In this document: positions 24,701 through 36,837 of the stretch, piece after piece
Layout of the letters: each line of letters begins with the position of its first letter
How positions within the stretch are numbered: the first letter of the stretch is position 1
Source of the DNA: Ipomoea triloba
Taxonomy: Eukaryota; Streptophyta; Magnoliopsida; Solanales; Convolvulaceae
NCBI RefSeq assembly: GCF_003576645.1
Contig: NC_044922.1
Coordinates: 24,460,274-24,524,273, forward strand
Direction of reading: 5' to 3'
DNA: 64,000 nt
Translations under genes and position numbers: made by a program
The notes under the pieces: model-generated
The model's input: only the letters and a program-made list of their open reading frames with translations
The model's database searches: none
What the model was told of the DNA's origin: nothing

Positions 24701-26836
24701 TCTCAAATTTGACGATTCCATGATTTCCTATGGCATAGTTTCATAGTAACCCCTATTCCTATTGACTTGTGACTTTCTTTTGTAGGATAATGTTGCAGAT
24801 CTAATAAAGGTTGGGGGTGTTCAAAAACTTCAAGATGGAGAGTTTATTGTCCAAGTATGAGCTCATAATTTTTTGACTAATATTCTTTTGAATTAGTGTC
24901 ACATATATTGTTATATGATTTATAATTTTATATCACATTACATGGATTCTTATATTTGCATCTCTAGAATATACTTGTAATCTGCTGCCACTTGCCTACA
25001 TTGACTTTAATAATTGCAGCCAACCAGAGATTGTGTGGCAAAGACGTTGAAAAGATTAGAGGAGAAAATTCATGGGCGAGTAAGTTATACTTTTAAGAGT
25101 TTCAAATAATTTATAGCAGCAAGCAAAGCTTTTTCTTTTGGTTTTAAAATCAACTATTCAATTTTTAGGAGTGGTCATTGATTGTTATCATGGAATTTAT
25201 TACTAAACTTATGTGTATCCAATCACTCAACTTTTCCTCCACTGCAGGTCTTAGGCCATCTGTTGTATTTGATGCGTGTTGAAGAGAATGTTGTCCAAAG
25301 ACGAGTTGCATTAGCTCTAGCTCATCTCTCATCACCAGAGGACCATAAAACTATTTTTCTTGATAACAATGGTAAGAATTTTTTTTCCATGAATAACTAC
25401 TTCTAAGTATTCTTTTACAGGGCTTTGGTTCAGATTAACTGTCCTGCATAAACCTCAAAGTGCTTTCTTTCTCTTTGCACAATGATTTTAGGGCTGGAGT
25501 TGCTTTTGGAGCTTCTGGAATCATCAATTGTAAAGCACCAAAGGGATGCTTCAGCAGCTCTATACAAGTTAGCAAATGAAGCCAGTTCACTTTCTCATAT
25601 TGATGCAGCTCCTCCTTCTCCAGTGTCTCAGGTTTTTTTTTGGGTCAATTTATTTTATTGTGCTATGATCTTACATATAACATAATAGAATTCCATTGTA
25701 ATGAGTGGGAGCTTCACTGTGATTTCCTATATGGATATAACTTTGGGATTTATGAAATTAACTTTTTCCACTTCCTGTTTCTATATGTTTGAAATTGACA
25801 ATTTCAGATTATTTTGTTCAGGTCCGTCTGGGTGAGCAATATGTAAATAATCCTACACTCTCAGATGTGATATTTTTAGTTGAAGGTATATAGCTTATAT
25901 TGCTTATTGATAATCTTCATATTCTTTCAATGTCGATACCTCTGATGCTGATAGAGATTAACATTATTGTGATATATTCATCAGGCAAGCGGTTTTATGC
26001 CCACAGAATTTGCTTGCTTGCTTCTTCTGATGCATTTCGGGCAATGTTTGATGGTGGTTATAGGGTGAGATTTTGAACAAAAAGTTTTGCTTGCTTTTGT
26101 GCTCTGATATAATGAGTTCTCTTGCTACATTGCAGGAGAGAGACGCAAAAGACATTGAGATCCCTAATATCAGATGGGATATTTTTGAGTTGATGATGAG
26201 GTGAAAATCTTTTTGTATGAAAGAGGGAGTAGAAATCATTCCTATGCTTTCTGAAAAGTAAAAATGCTGCCGCTGCTGATTCATTTTCTTACTTGCAGAT
26301 ACATATACACAGGGACTGTTGATGTTAATTTGGAAATTGCCCAGGAGCTTTTAAGAGCAGCTGATCAGTATCTGCTAGAGGGCCTAAAACGTCTATGTGA
26401 ATATACAATTGCACAGGTTAGTTTAGTTGGGGGTGTTTGTTCTTCATCTTATTATTATTTTTGAAGAATGAAAATGATGGATTTCTTTGTGACGCCTTTA
26501 ACAATCTGTTTTGATCTATTAAAGGATATCTCGGTGGAAAATGTCGCTCTGATGTTTGAGTTGTCAGAGGCATTTAGTGCCACATCATTAAGAAATGCTT
26601 GCATTCTTTTTGTGTTGGAGAACTTTGACAAACTTAATGTCATGCCTTGGTACGTCGGCTATGCACATTCCACATCATGTACTGTAAGACCACATCAAAA
26701 TAACTTCAGCCAACTCACTGAGATACCATATTTTGTTTGTAGGTATTCACCACTGATTCAACGAATATTGCCCGAGACTCGTACCTACTTTGTGAGAGCA
26801 CTCACCAGACCATTTCATACTGACTTTCGGCGGTAG
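21787..26836 (+). CDS. ARIA: ARIA-type ARM repeat and BTB/POZ protein
   Basis: It is a nuclear adaptor that in Arabidopsis binds the bZIP factor ABF2 in abscisic-acid signalling. Nineteen exons join with GT-AG sites and no frame break: 21787-22039, 22158-22318, 23070-23242, 23323-23443, 23530-23604, 23723-23817, 23965-24040, 24160-24267, 24561-24689, 24786-24854, 25020-25079, 25248-25371, 25492-25631, 25822-25885, 25985-26064, 26136-26200, 26299-26416, 26525-26649, 26743-26836. The product is 709 aa; Arabidopsis ARIA is 710. There is a basic NLS-like KKSLKRK at 16-22 and armadillo repeats at about 80-525 (for example VHIVQRGAVPPLI). A BTB domain starts near 529 (LSDVIFLVEG, FYAHRICLLASSDAFRAMFD), then a BACK-like tail. 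It is closer to ARIA than to the paralogue ABAP1. An in-frame ATG at 21691 would add 32 residues. Confidence 0.95.
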
Positions 26837-27454
26837 ATGGCTTGTTTTCAGTTTTGATCTTTTGATTAACTGTAATGTAGAAGAGAAAAGAAGATGTACA
26901 GGAGTGGATAGTTTGATTGCGGTGTACTCAGAATGGAAGCACCAGTTAGCTGTATTTAGCTGGATCTGTAATACCAATTGATTGTTACTACCACAATTTG
27001 AGAATTTAAACTTCATTCTTAGAGACATTCATGTACTACTAATTTATGATTCTACTTATCAAGAAACAGTGGAATGGGAGGCACTGCCTGGCTATGATTG
27101 TAAAAGGAACCCTACTGGGGATTGCAAATTGTTTTAGTGGCTTGTTAACCTTGTTTAACATCTAATCTTGAACTCATTAGAGTTTGAGGGCAAAACAAAA
27201 TTGAGTTATGAGTTGAATGCATATATAATTAGAATTAAGCGAAAATTGTTTTTTTTGTCCTTTAGTGCCTTGGTGGTATGGAATTAGTCAAATTTGTATT
27301 TGGTCACGGGTAGACAAATATAATGTATTCTATTTAATTTGGACGATTTGGGTCTCTCATTAATACTTTGCAGAATGTTTGCTTTGGGGAATAGCAATTC
27401 TTCTCTTAATTTTATCAAGTAATGATTTTTACAATTTGGTTGAAAAGGATTGAA
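26837..27454. other. ARIA 3' flank
   Basis: The first ~180 bp are probably ARIA 3'UTR. The rest is AT-rich with no recognised feature before the LINE relic begins. Confidence 0.4.
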
Positions 27455-28886
27455 ATTCTATTCCCCAAAGCATATGATCGTGTCGAATGACGGTTTATGC
27501 AGACAGTTATGGATAAAAAGGGCTTCGTGAAAAAGTGGGTGGATATCATCTATGCAACGGTCAGTACGATTAAATATCATATCTTCCATGAGCAATGTCA
27601 GTTGGGCCTATAGTTTCGGGAAGAGATCTCCGACAGGGTAACCCGCTTTCGCCATATTTGTTCCTACTCGTAGCGGAGGGTTTGAGTGCCCTTATTGAGA
27701 ATAAAATGCGATGTGGCTTATTGCATGGATTGAGCATCATCTTTTATTCGCAGATGACTACTTTCTGTTTCTTCGTGCAAACAGGGTGTAAGTGTGCAGA
27801 TGAGGAGTGTGTTGGATATCTATTCGGTTGCATCTGGCCAACGAATAAATTTCGATAAGTCTTTGGTATGCTTTAGTACCAATGTTCAGCAGCATCAATG
27901 AGTCGAAGTTATAAACATCCTTGGGGTTCGAGAGGGCGATACGACTGTGAAATACTTGGGTTTACCATCACTTGTGGGCGGGAATAAGAAAGCAATATTG
28001 GGGGTTTTGAAAGATAAGATCGTAACCCGGGTGCGTAGTTGGAATTCTAAGTTTCTTTCCCGTGCGGGACGTGAAGTATTGTTAAAGAATGTTTTGCAGG
28101 CTATGCCTTGTTACACCATGATGGTATTCCTTTTGCCAATTGGGATGTGCAGAGATATTGAGTCAATTCTGAATAAATATTGGTGGACTGGATCAGTAGG
28201 GGACGGCAAGGGGCTACGATGGAGGTTGTGGACCGGTTTGTGTATCCCTAAGGAGAAGGGAATGCTCGGTTTTAGAAGGCTCCGAGAAATGAACTTGGTT
28301 CTCCTAGGCAAACAAACATGTAGGTTGATCGATAGGCCTACTCTCTTGTGGCTCGTGTGTACAAGAGTCGCTACTATCCTCATTGTTCATTTTTTTATGC
28401 CACTGCTGGAAGCAACCCTTCGTTTATATTGAGGGGTATGATTGAAGTTCAAAATGTTATCAGTATGGGGTGCAGAAAATGTATTGGAGATGGCAGGACC
28501 ACTTATATTGGCACTAATCCTTGGCTATCTACACCTACGGATCCTTATGTAAGTACTCCTTTACATGAGTCACTTGATTGCTAGCTCAACTCTCAATTTT
28601 TTGGCTAGCTAGAGGGATGTGCATGAACATGATCAAAACACTACTCCCATAAGTGCTATTACGGAAACCTGGAAGAAACCACTTGGTGGCAGATTGAAAA
28701 TGAAAACCGACGCTGCCTTCAATGAAGCTAATAACTCAATGGGATTAGGGTGGGTGTTGTGTGATGATCAAGGCCGATTCCTAGCCAGCAAAAGTATGTG
28801 TATCACGGGGTGCTATGGTGTCAAGGAGGCTGAAGCAATATGCATTAGGGAAGCACTCAGCTGGCTAAAGGGTACATAAATGGGAG
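27455..28886 (+). mobile_element. L1-like LINE, RT to RNase H, 5' part of a split copy
   Basis: The translation shows KAYDRVE (with a stop just after), then the reverse-transcriptase motif RQGNPLSPYLFLLVAEGLS at about 27634-27690, and LLFADDYFLFLR in another frame at about 27740-27775. The thumb and connection region follows (KYLGLPSLVGGNKKAI, then SWNSKFLSRAGREVLLK), and an RNase H domain (LKMKTDAAFNEANNSMGLGW) at 28690-28880. At least four stops or frameshifts make it dead. It is cut at 28886 by the copia insertion and resumes at 32844. Confidence 0.85.
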
Positions 28887-31800
28887 GATGAGAACTGTTA
28901 TATTATATTCAGAGTTCGTCAACTATAACTGTACAGATTACACAGGTATATAAACTAGAGGAATCACACATATACTAGGACAAAGACTTATACTATGACT
29001 CAACTATGTAGAGTCCTAATACTCCCCCTCAAGCGGAGCGTATGGAAACAACCTGTAGCTTGTCTCTCAGAAAGGAAAACCGGGGTCCAGCAAGTGGTTT
29101 AGTAAAGATGTCAGCCAGCTGGTCCTTCGTAGAGATAAAGTTCACCTGAATGTCACCTTTAGCAACTCTGTCCCTAACAAAATGATAATCTATCTCAACA
29201 TGCTTCGTGCGAGCATGAAAAACTGGATTGGCACACATGTAGGTAGCACTAAGATTGTCACACCACAACTTGGGAACCGGAATGTTGGGAGCACCTATTT
29301 CTCGTAGTAATGAAACAATCCAGATCACCTCAGCACACACATCAGCCAGAGCCTTGTATTCAGCTTCAGTGGAAGACCTGGCAACTGTTCTCTGCTTCTT
29401 GCACACCCAGGACACCAGATTGGTGCCAAGAAATACAGCATAGCCACTGGTGGACTTCCTGTCATCAGGACAGCCAGCCCAGTCAGAGTCAGAAAACGCA
29501 TGCAGCTCAGTGGAAACAGACTGCCGCAGCCGCAGCCCCATCGTCAAAGTGCCCTTGACATATCGTAACACTCGTTTCAGTTGCTCCCAGTTCGTGGTAG
29601 TTGGAGCATGCATGTGCTGGCAAAGTAGATTAACAGCAAACGACAAGTCGGGTCTCGTGACAGTCAGATACTGCAAGGCACCAGCCAAACTCCTGTACCT
29701 GGTGGGGTCGTCATACAGGTCAGAGCTGACAGGTGAGGAACCCGAAAGAGACAGAGGAGTGGCAAGTGGCTTGTAGTCAGTCATACCAGCACGCTTGAGA
29801 ATGTCATTCATGTACCTACGCTGTGAAAGCAGGAGACCACCATCATACCTGATGGTCTCAATCCCTAGAAAAAAACCAGGCACACCAAGATCACGGATTT
29901 TGAAAGTAGTAGACAATTTGCAGAGCAAAGTATTCAACACAGCCTGATTATTACCCATAACAAGAATATCATCAACATAAACCAGTAGGTACACTATAGC
30001 GGAGGCACGAGAATAATAGAATAGTGAGACATCAGTTTTAGAAGCCAGAAAGCCAACATACAAGAGAAAAGCATGTAAACGATTAAACCAAGCCCTGGGA
30101 GCCTGCTTTAAGCCATATAAAGACCGCTTAAGCAAGCACACATGATCAGGAAATTGCGGGTCAACATAGCCAGGAGGCTGACGCATGTAAACAGTCTCAC
30201 TCAAGTTACCATTCAAGAACGCATTGTGAACATCCAACTGCCTGACCAACCAGCCAGAGGAGAGAGCCAGAGAAAGAAGTAACCTGATTGTAGTAGGCTT
30301 AACCACTAGACTGAATGTCTCAAAGAAGTCCTGACCAGGCACCTGATTAAACCCCTTTGCTACCAACCTGGCCTTGTGCCTCTCAATCGAACCATCAGCC
30401 TTCTTTTTGGTGCGAAAGACCCACTTACAACCAATAACATTCATAGCAGACTCAGGTGGAACCAGACACCAGGTCTGATTGTGCAGCAGAGCATTGAACT
30501 CCTGATCCATAACTTCCCGCCACTCAGGAACCTTTACAGCCTGTGAATAACAAGTAGGATCAGGGATAGAGACCTGAGCTGTCAAACCTGCAACAGGAGC
30601 AACCGACCGGCTCCGGGTGGCCATGGAGTGAGTGCGCTCTGTGGGGCGGGCAGTCCGGCCATGGGGACAACCACGCTGCCGTGGCTGAGCGATCACAGCA
30701 GGGGGTGAAACCGGAGTAGGTGGAGATGTGACAGCCGGAGGATGGAACACTGTCTCAGCCCAGGGAGTCAATACTGAATCTGGAGAAGCCTCCACAACAG
30801 CCTTAGTAGCAAAGGGAAAAACACCCTCATCAAAACGAACATGACGACATACAAATATCTTATTAGTGAGCAAGTCCATGCACCTATAACCTCTAAATGA
30901 CTCAGGATAACCTAGGAAGACACAGGGAGATGACCGATAGGATAATTTGTGGCGATTATAGGGACGCAGATGAGGATAACACAAACACCCAAAAACACGA
31001 AGAAAGGAATACGAGGGAGGTGAACGATACAACAGAGAATGAGGACTGGTGTTCTTAAGAGTATAAGAGGGCATTTTGTTAATGAGAAAAACAGCCGACT
31101 CAAAAGCAAAATGCCAGAACTTAGAAGGCACAGAAGCACGAGACATAAGAGCAAGACCGGTCTCAACCACATGCCTGTGCTTTCATTCAACACGACCATT
31201 CTGTTCGTGTATGTACGCACAAGATTGCCTGTGATTGATACCGAGCTGTACAAAAACAGAATGCAATTTCTTATATTCAGCACCTAAATCAGACTGAATA
31301 GCTTTAATCTTGCAATTGAAAGATCGTTCAACAAGACAACGAAAACGTTCAAAGATAGAATAAATGTCCGATTTTAATTTCATTGGGAAATACCAGGTAA
31401 AACGAGAATAGTCATCCACAAATAAAACGAAATAACGATAACCATCTGAGGATAGCACATGAGCAGGACCCCAGATGTCAGTATAAACTAAATCGAGTAT
31501 ATTGGAACTAGCAGACCCAACTCGTGGCAATGGGAAACGCGCAGATTTGCCCATTTGACACGCAGAACATAAAGTAGAGGTAGACTTATTAGACTCACTA
31601 ACCGAACATGACTGTAAGACGCGACTAAGAACACGCTGATGTGGATGACCCAAACGATCGTGCCACGTAGGAATGGAGGCACGAGCAGCAAGAAAAGCGG
31701 AAGGAGAAGCAGCAGGAACTGGCATGGTATAGAGACCTCCTGAACTATTGCCCTGGAGAAGGATTTCCTTGGTCTGAATATCCTTCACAACAAAAAATGA

Positions 31801-32838
31801 AGGGTGAAACTCAAAAAAGACCTTATTATCTATAGCAAATCGCTGAACAGACAATAAAGAGGCAGATAGAGAAGGAACATGCAGAATATTAGACAAATGT
31901 AGAGTCCTAGAAGGAGCAGCTAGAGAAGCATGGCCTACTCGACTAATAGATAATTGCGTACCGTCACCGACAAGAAGAGTGTCACCACTAGTGTAAGGGT
32001 CCGAACCAGAGAGAGCAGCTATGTCGGGCGTGGCGTGATGAGTCGCACCTGTGTCAGGGAACCAGGTGTGAGAGGGTGGACTGGATTGCGATGACTCACC
32101 GTGATATACCGCATTAGCCTGCGGATTAAACCCATGAGGTAACCGATAACAAGATAGAGCCGAATGTCCAAAACTCCAACAGATTTGGCACTGGATCTGT
32201 CCGGAACCCCCACGGCCCCGACCTCTGCCACCGCCTTGCTGCTGTCGGCCGGAGCCACCATGCCACGACCGACCGCCGCCACCATGACCACGCTGCTGCT
32301 GCTGCTGCGCAGAACCAGCCCGATTGTCCGAGCCACCGCCACGGCCTCGACCACCCCGCTGAATCGCAAACGCCGTCGCCGGTGGAGCCGCCGCAAAATC
32401 ATCGGCGGCAATAAATTCTTGAGACCCCAGAAGATCGGCGAGCTCTTGGAGGGTAACAGGACTCCCACGAACGGCCAACGACGATACGGTGGCCGAAGAA
32501 ACGGTAAAACCTGTGTACGCCAGAATAAAAAATTCCGGTGGGTGAGTTTAATGCTGATGTAGTGATGCGCAGAGGAAAAAGACGATACGGCAGAGGATCC
32601 CGAAGACCCCGTAGCAACATCAGAAACGGTCCGTTTGGAGGAATTAACAGAGCCGTTATTATTAGCCATGAGGTCGAAAGGACAAACCCTAGCGATGATA
32701 CCGGATGAGAACTGGTATATTATATTCAGAGTTCGTCAACTATAACTGTACAAATTACACAGGTATATAAACTAGAGGAATCACACATATACTAGGACAA
32801 AGACTTATACTATGACTCAACTATGTAGAGTCCTAATA
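28887..32838 (-). mobile_element. Young Ty1/copia element inserted in the LINE
   Basis: Two 135-bp LTRs (28887-29021 and 32704-32838) differ at only two positions, so insertion is recent. GGGAG at 28882-28886 and 32839-32843 is the 5-bp target duplication. On the minus strand the order is LTR, primer site GGTATCATCGCT next to the 32.70-kb LTR, gag, protease, integrase, RT, RNase H, then a purine tract TTGAGGGGGAG directly before the other LTR. The LTR begins with TATTAGG, not the usual TG. Short LTRs and domain order suggest an Ale/Retrofit-like lineage (inference). Confidence 0.93.
29029..32669 (-). pseudogene. Copia gag-pol, broken by a gag deletion and one stop
   Basis: The gag starts at 32669 (MANNNGSVNSSK) but loses its frame near 32500. 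The usual central gag domain is missing, and the frame that continues (31183-32478) enters at a point just before the zinc knuckle region (CQICWSFGHSALSC). Protease shows FPDTGATHH (about 32060). The integrase has CSACQMGKSARF and YTDIWGP, and its frame ends at an in-frame stop at 31183-31185 after NGRVE. The following 713-codon frame (29029-31170) carries the integrase end, RT ([24 protein letters not shown] at about 29970) and RNase H ([20 protein letters not shown]). The lesions are few, but this copy cannot make full gag or full polyprotein. Confidence 0.9.
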
Positions 32839-32843
32839 GGGAG

Positions 32844-32930
32844 ATGTGGACGTTGAAACAGATTCTCAATTAATTTATTTTGTGTTACGTTCGAATTCTT
32901 TTAATTCTGCTTTTGGTTTTATTAGATGTT
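32844..32930 (+). mobile_element. LINE RNase H remainder, 3' of the copia insertion
   Basis: The translation DVDVETDSQLIYFVLR continues the RNase H-like domain that stops at 28880, showing that both pieces were one LINE before the copia element arrived. Confidence 0.7.
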
Positions 32931-32936
32931 ACATTG

Positions 32937-34012
32937 TAGGGAAAATGACACTTTTTCACTTTGAGTTATATGTATATAACACTTTTTTTTGTGAGTTATT
33001 AAAGTGACGGTTTTTTCCCAATTGATATTTTTGCCCTTAATAAATAGTAACTATTTCATTTGTTTTTCTTCTCCAACAAAGTATTGCTTATATATATGGA
33101 TGACCACGATTCGGTTCGACCCTAACCGGACACTAGCAATCATACTGAAATATTATGGATGATTATGGTTACGATTCAGAACCAAAAAAATAAAATAAAA
33201 TAATTGTTGAACCGTGAAACAGAACGGATCCGTAGTCATATATTGTGAAAATTATCAAACACTTATTTTGATAAATCGGTTCGTTTCGGTTTCAATTTCG
33301 ATTTTTAACCGCCAATTCAAAATTTATTTATTTATTTATTTTTGTAAATTCTATTTCTTATTTTTAAAATAGTCCAAATTCAACAATTATTTTAATTTAT
33401 TTTTTTCCGATTCTGAATTGTAATCATAACCGTCCATACTATTTAGGTTCAATTGTTACAGTGTTCGATTAGGATCGAATCGAACCGTTGTCTTCCATAC
33501 ATATAAGAGCATCTATAATGGTGGTTAATTGATGGTTTTTCTACACTACACAACACATAGAGGAGAGTCAAAGAGAGAAGAAAAATGATCCCCTGCAAAA
33601 TGTGGTTCTTAGTACAATAAATTTGTAGATGAAAAAGGATGAAGTGTTGCGCCTGACGCGCGGCGCCCAGCGGGCACGTGCAGTCGCGTCAGGCACGCCT
33701 GACAATACCTTTTTTTTTTTTAATATATATATTTTAAAAAAATCAAATTTGTTTATTTTTTTTCTTCCTTTCTCATTTTCTTTTTCCTAATCACACTTAC
33801 AAAAGCTCCTCAAAAACCGCGGAAAAACTCCATTGATAAGGATGCTTTAAATAATAATTTGTTGGAGAAGAAAAATAAATGAAATAGTTATTTTTAAGGA
33901 GTTTAACATTAAAGGAGCAAAACTGCCACTTTTAAATTAATTTAGAGGGAAAAACTGTCACTTTAATAATTCAAAGGAAAAAACTGTTATATGAACATAA
34001 TTTAGGAGATGA
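32937..34012. mobile_element. Foldback element with a nested MITE
   Basis: The left arm (about 32937-33085) includes TTATTAAAGTGACGG and GAAATAGT-complement words ending in TTCTTCTCCAACAAA. The right arm (about 33860-34012) is its inverted copy, beginning TTTGTTGGAGAAGAA and containing CTGTCACTTTAATAA. The ~770-bp centre holds AT-rich sequence with CGGTTCG/CGAACC words and another MITE. Outer boundaries are fuzzy. Confidence 0.6.
33507..33847. mobile_element. PIF/Harbinger-like MITE nested in the foldback
   Basis: The ends GAGCATCTATAATGG and CCATTGATAAGGATGCTT form imperfect inverted repeats, bracketed by TAA on both sides, which fits the 3-bp TWA target of PIF/Harbinger elements. A GC-rich block around 33650-33705 (GCGCCTGACGCG, GTCAGGCACGCCTGAC) is self-complementary and contrasts with the AT-rich surroundings. 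Confidence 0.6.
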
Positions 34013-34303
34013 AAAAAAAAAAGAAAAAAGAGGCCCGACGGCCCGAGATTCAAAATCTGGTTGAAGGTAACGTTGAGTTTACGATTTCAGATTTGAGATG
34101 AGCTGAATCATTTTCCCTCCCAAACTACTCCTAAATTTCCTCACAACTTGTTTAATGATTACCCAGTAGGCCAGTTCTAAACTAGGGTTCAAGTCACGTT
34201 ACAATCTCCAAATCATCACTTTTTCTTACCCCTTTTCGCTTCTAGGGTTTTTACGCCATCTCCATTCCCAATTCGCTGTCTAGAGCTTTCTTTCTTTCTG
34301 TCG
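34013..34303 (+). promoter_or_regulatory. RanGAP promoter side and 5'UTR exon
   Basis: A CT-rich leader ends in TTTCTTTCTGTCG at 34303, directly before a GTAATG splice donor. Transcription likely begins in the pyrimidine-rich stretch after 34200. No TATA box is convincing. Confidence 0.4.
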
Positions 34304-34867
34304 GTAATGTTCTCCAGAGATCTCTCTCTCTTTTCCTTTTTCCCTGATTTACTCATACATTCTGTCGTTTGTCTTTCTGTGCTAATTTTTGCCGTATCTG
34401 TGTGCTGCTATTTATTCATTTTCATGTTTCTGCAGATAAATTGTCTTTTTGTGTTCATTTTTGGTTGTTGATTTAGGTAACCAGACATAGTCCATTATCA
34501 TTTCATTGTGCCATACGTTTAAGGAAACATTTTCAGATCTTGTTGCAGTAATTTTGTGCCATTTTAGCAATGAAGAAGAGTTTCTTATGCAAAGAATTAT
34601 TTTATTTTATTTTATTTTATTTTATTTTATTTTGGTTGTGGGCGTGCTTTAGTTTTGCTGACATCTGTACCTATCAAGCATTGTGTAGTTGAAAACTTGA
34701 GATTAGGGATTCACTGATATTTCTTTTGCTTGTTAAATTACAAAATAAAAATAGTTGCCAAAGATAGAGCACCTTGTAGTTGAACAGATTTTAGGCTGTG
34801 TTCTTCTCCACTAGCAGCTTTTATTGCCTCATTAACATTTCCCTTTTTCCCTTCTGTCCATGAACAG
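34304..34867 (+). other. RANGAP1: Probable 5'UTR intron of RanGAP
   Basis: The donor GTCG|GTAATG lies at 34304 and the acceptor TGAACAG|ACTGG at 34867, 34 bases before the ATG. The interval is T-rich, has a TTTTA pentamer run at about 34600-34632, and has no coding frame. Predicted from splice-site sequence only. Confidence 0.6.
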
Positions 34868-34901
34868 ACTGGTAGATTGATATTGTTAGAGCTGATAACA
34901 G

Positions 34902-36497
34902 ATGGATGCTACAGGATTCTCTATGAAACTGTGGCCACCAAGCCAAAGTACCAGGCTAATGCTTGTGGAGAGAATGACCAAGAACCTCAGCACTCCATCC
35001 ATTTTGTCTAGAAAGTATGGGCTTCTGAATAAAGATGAGGCTGAGGAGGATGCTAGACAAATAGAGGTTATGGCTTTTGCTGCAGCAAACCAACACTTTG
35101 AGAAGGAGCCAGATGGAGATGGAAGCTCTGCGGTGCAACTTTATGCTAAGGAATCAAGTAAGCTTATGTTAGATGTTATTAAAAGAGGTCCAGGAACAGT
35201 GGAGGATGCAGAAGGTAAAGTTAAAGCATCTGAAGAGACTGTTCTTGATATTTCTGGAGGTCAAAGGGCTTTTATTGCTGCCGATGAAGCTGAGAAATTG
35301 TTGGAACCTCTGAAGGAGCCTGGGAACAAGTATACAAAGATTTGTTTCAGCAACAGAAGTTTTGGTTTGGATGCTGCTCATGTTGCAGGGCCTATTTTAT
35401 CGTCACTCAAGGATCAATTGATAGAGGCAGACCTGTCAGATTTCATTGCAGGAAGACCAGAGTCAGAAGCCCTTGAAGTTATGCAGATCTTTTCATCTGC
35501 TTTGGAAGGGTGTCAATTAAGGTATCTCAACCTATCAAACAATGCATTGGGGGAAAAGGGTGTGAGGGCCTTTGGGGGACTTCTGAAGTCACAACAGAGC
35601 TTGGAGGAGCTCTATTTGATGAATGATGGGATCTCAGAAGAAGCAGCACGAGCAGTATGTGAGTTAATCCCTTCAACTGATAAACTTAGGGTACTTCATT
35701 TTCACAACAATATGACTGGAGATGATGGTGCCTTTGCTATTTCTGAAATTGTTAAGCGTTCTCCTCTGCTGGAAAGCTTTCGGTGTTCATCTACAAGGGT
35801 AGGATCTGAAGGGGGTTGTGCTCTGTCAAAAGCACTGGAAGCATGCACTCACTTGAAGAAGCTTGACTTGCGAGACAACATGTTTGGTGCTGATGCAGGA
35901 GTTGTTTTGAGCAGGGTATTACCAAGGTTTTTCGATTTAACTGAGATCTACCTCAGCTATTTGAATTTGGAAGATGAAGGGTCCATAGCTATTGCAAATG
36001 CCCTCAAAGAATCTGCACCATCACTGGAAATTTTGGAGATGGCTGGAAATGACATCACCGAGAAAGCCGCTCATGCTTTTGCAGCTTGCATAGCTGCAAA
36101 ACAATTTCTTACCACATTGAACTTGGCAGAGAATGAACTGAAGGATGAGGGTGCTATTATTATTGCCAAGGCATTGGAGGATGGTCATAGCCAGGTAAAC
36201 GAAGTGGACATGAGCACTAACTCAATTCGAAGAGCTGGGGCTAGGTGCCTGGCACAGGCTGTTGTCAGCAAACCTGGGTTTAAGGTGCTGAATATTAATG
36301 GAAACTTCATATCTGATGAAGGGGTTGATGAGGTCAAAGAAATTTTCAAAACCTGCTCAAATCTGCTTGGACCTCTGGATGAGAATGATCCTGAAGGAGA
36401 AGAGTATGATGAAGATGATGATGGAGAGGCTGGTGATAATGAGAATGAATTGGAATCCAAGCTCAAGGACCTTGAAATCAAGCATGAAGAAGAATAG
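34902..36497 (+). CDS. RANGAP1: Ran GTPase-activating protein (RanGAP)
   Basis: It stimulates GTP hydrolysis by Ran and so sets the RanGTP gradient for nuclear transport; in plants it also marks the nuclear envelope and the division plane. The single 531-codon frame has no intron, close to Arabidopsis RanGAP1 (535 aa). Residues 1-100 form the plant-specific WPP targeting domain (KLWPPSQSTR at 9-18). Leucine-rich repeats fill about 145-480, for example LRYLNLSNNALGEKG and LKKLDLRDNMFGADAG. An acidic tail follows (EEYDEDDDGEAGDNENE, about 495-515). The ATG is the first in frame and follows the UTR intron. The gene faces CSP41a tail to tail, 340 bp away. Confidence 0.96.
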   Translation: MDATGFSMKLWPPSQSTRLMLVERMTKNLSTPSILSRKYGLLNKDEAEEDARQIEVMAFAAANQHFEKEPDGDGSSAVQLYAKESSKLMLDVIKRGPGTVEDAEGKVKASEETVLDISGGQRAFIAADEAEKLLEPLKEPGNKYTKICFSNRSFGLDAAHVAGPILSSLKDQLIEADLSDFIAGRPESEALEVMQIFSSALEGCQLRYLNLSNNALGEKGVRAFGGLLKSQQSLEELYLMNDGISEEAARAVCELIPSTDKLRVLHFHNNMTGDDGAFAISEIVKRSPLLESFRCSSTRVGSEGGCALSKALEACTHLKKLDLRDNMFGADAGVVLSRVLPRFFDLTEIYLSYLNLEDEGSIAIANALKESAPSLEILEMAGNDITEKAAHAFAACIAAKQFLTTLNLAENELKDEGAIIIAKALEDGHSQVNEVDMSTNSIRRAGARCLAQAVVSKPGFKVLNINGNFISDEGVDEVKEIFKTCSNLLGPLDENDPEGEEYDEDDDGEAGDNENELESKLKDLEIKHEEE

Positions 36498-36837
36498 AAT
36501 CACATTGCACCTCTGGAGATGTTCACTCTGAGGACTTGTAAGAACTCGTGTTAGCTAGTGTAGCTCATAATCAACTGTGGTGTTGGTTAGATTAGACTTG
36601 TAGTCATGTTTTTGTGCTATTGTATGGTGTTGAAACTTTGGCATAGCAGGAAACTTTTGTGACATGCCTGCTATTGCTTTACTTCTCTTCTGATTTAGTT
36701 AATGTATGGACTAGTTTGGAAGTTTGGATTATGGATAATGTGTTCATTGAGGCAATTCTGGTGATCAGTAAACAAAGTCAGCTTCTCCTTCAAAATCTCT
36801 TTTGCAGAATACAATGATAGTACATAGAATGGTGGGA

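Noticed and set aside
32164..32562. 132-codon plus-strand frame
   Set aside because: Complement of copia gag low-complexity Gly/Arg codons.
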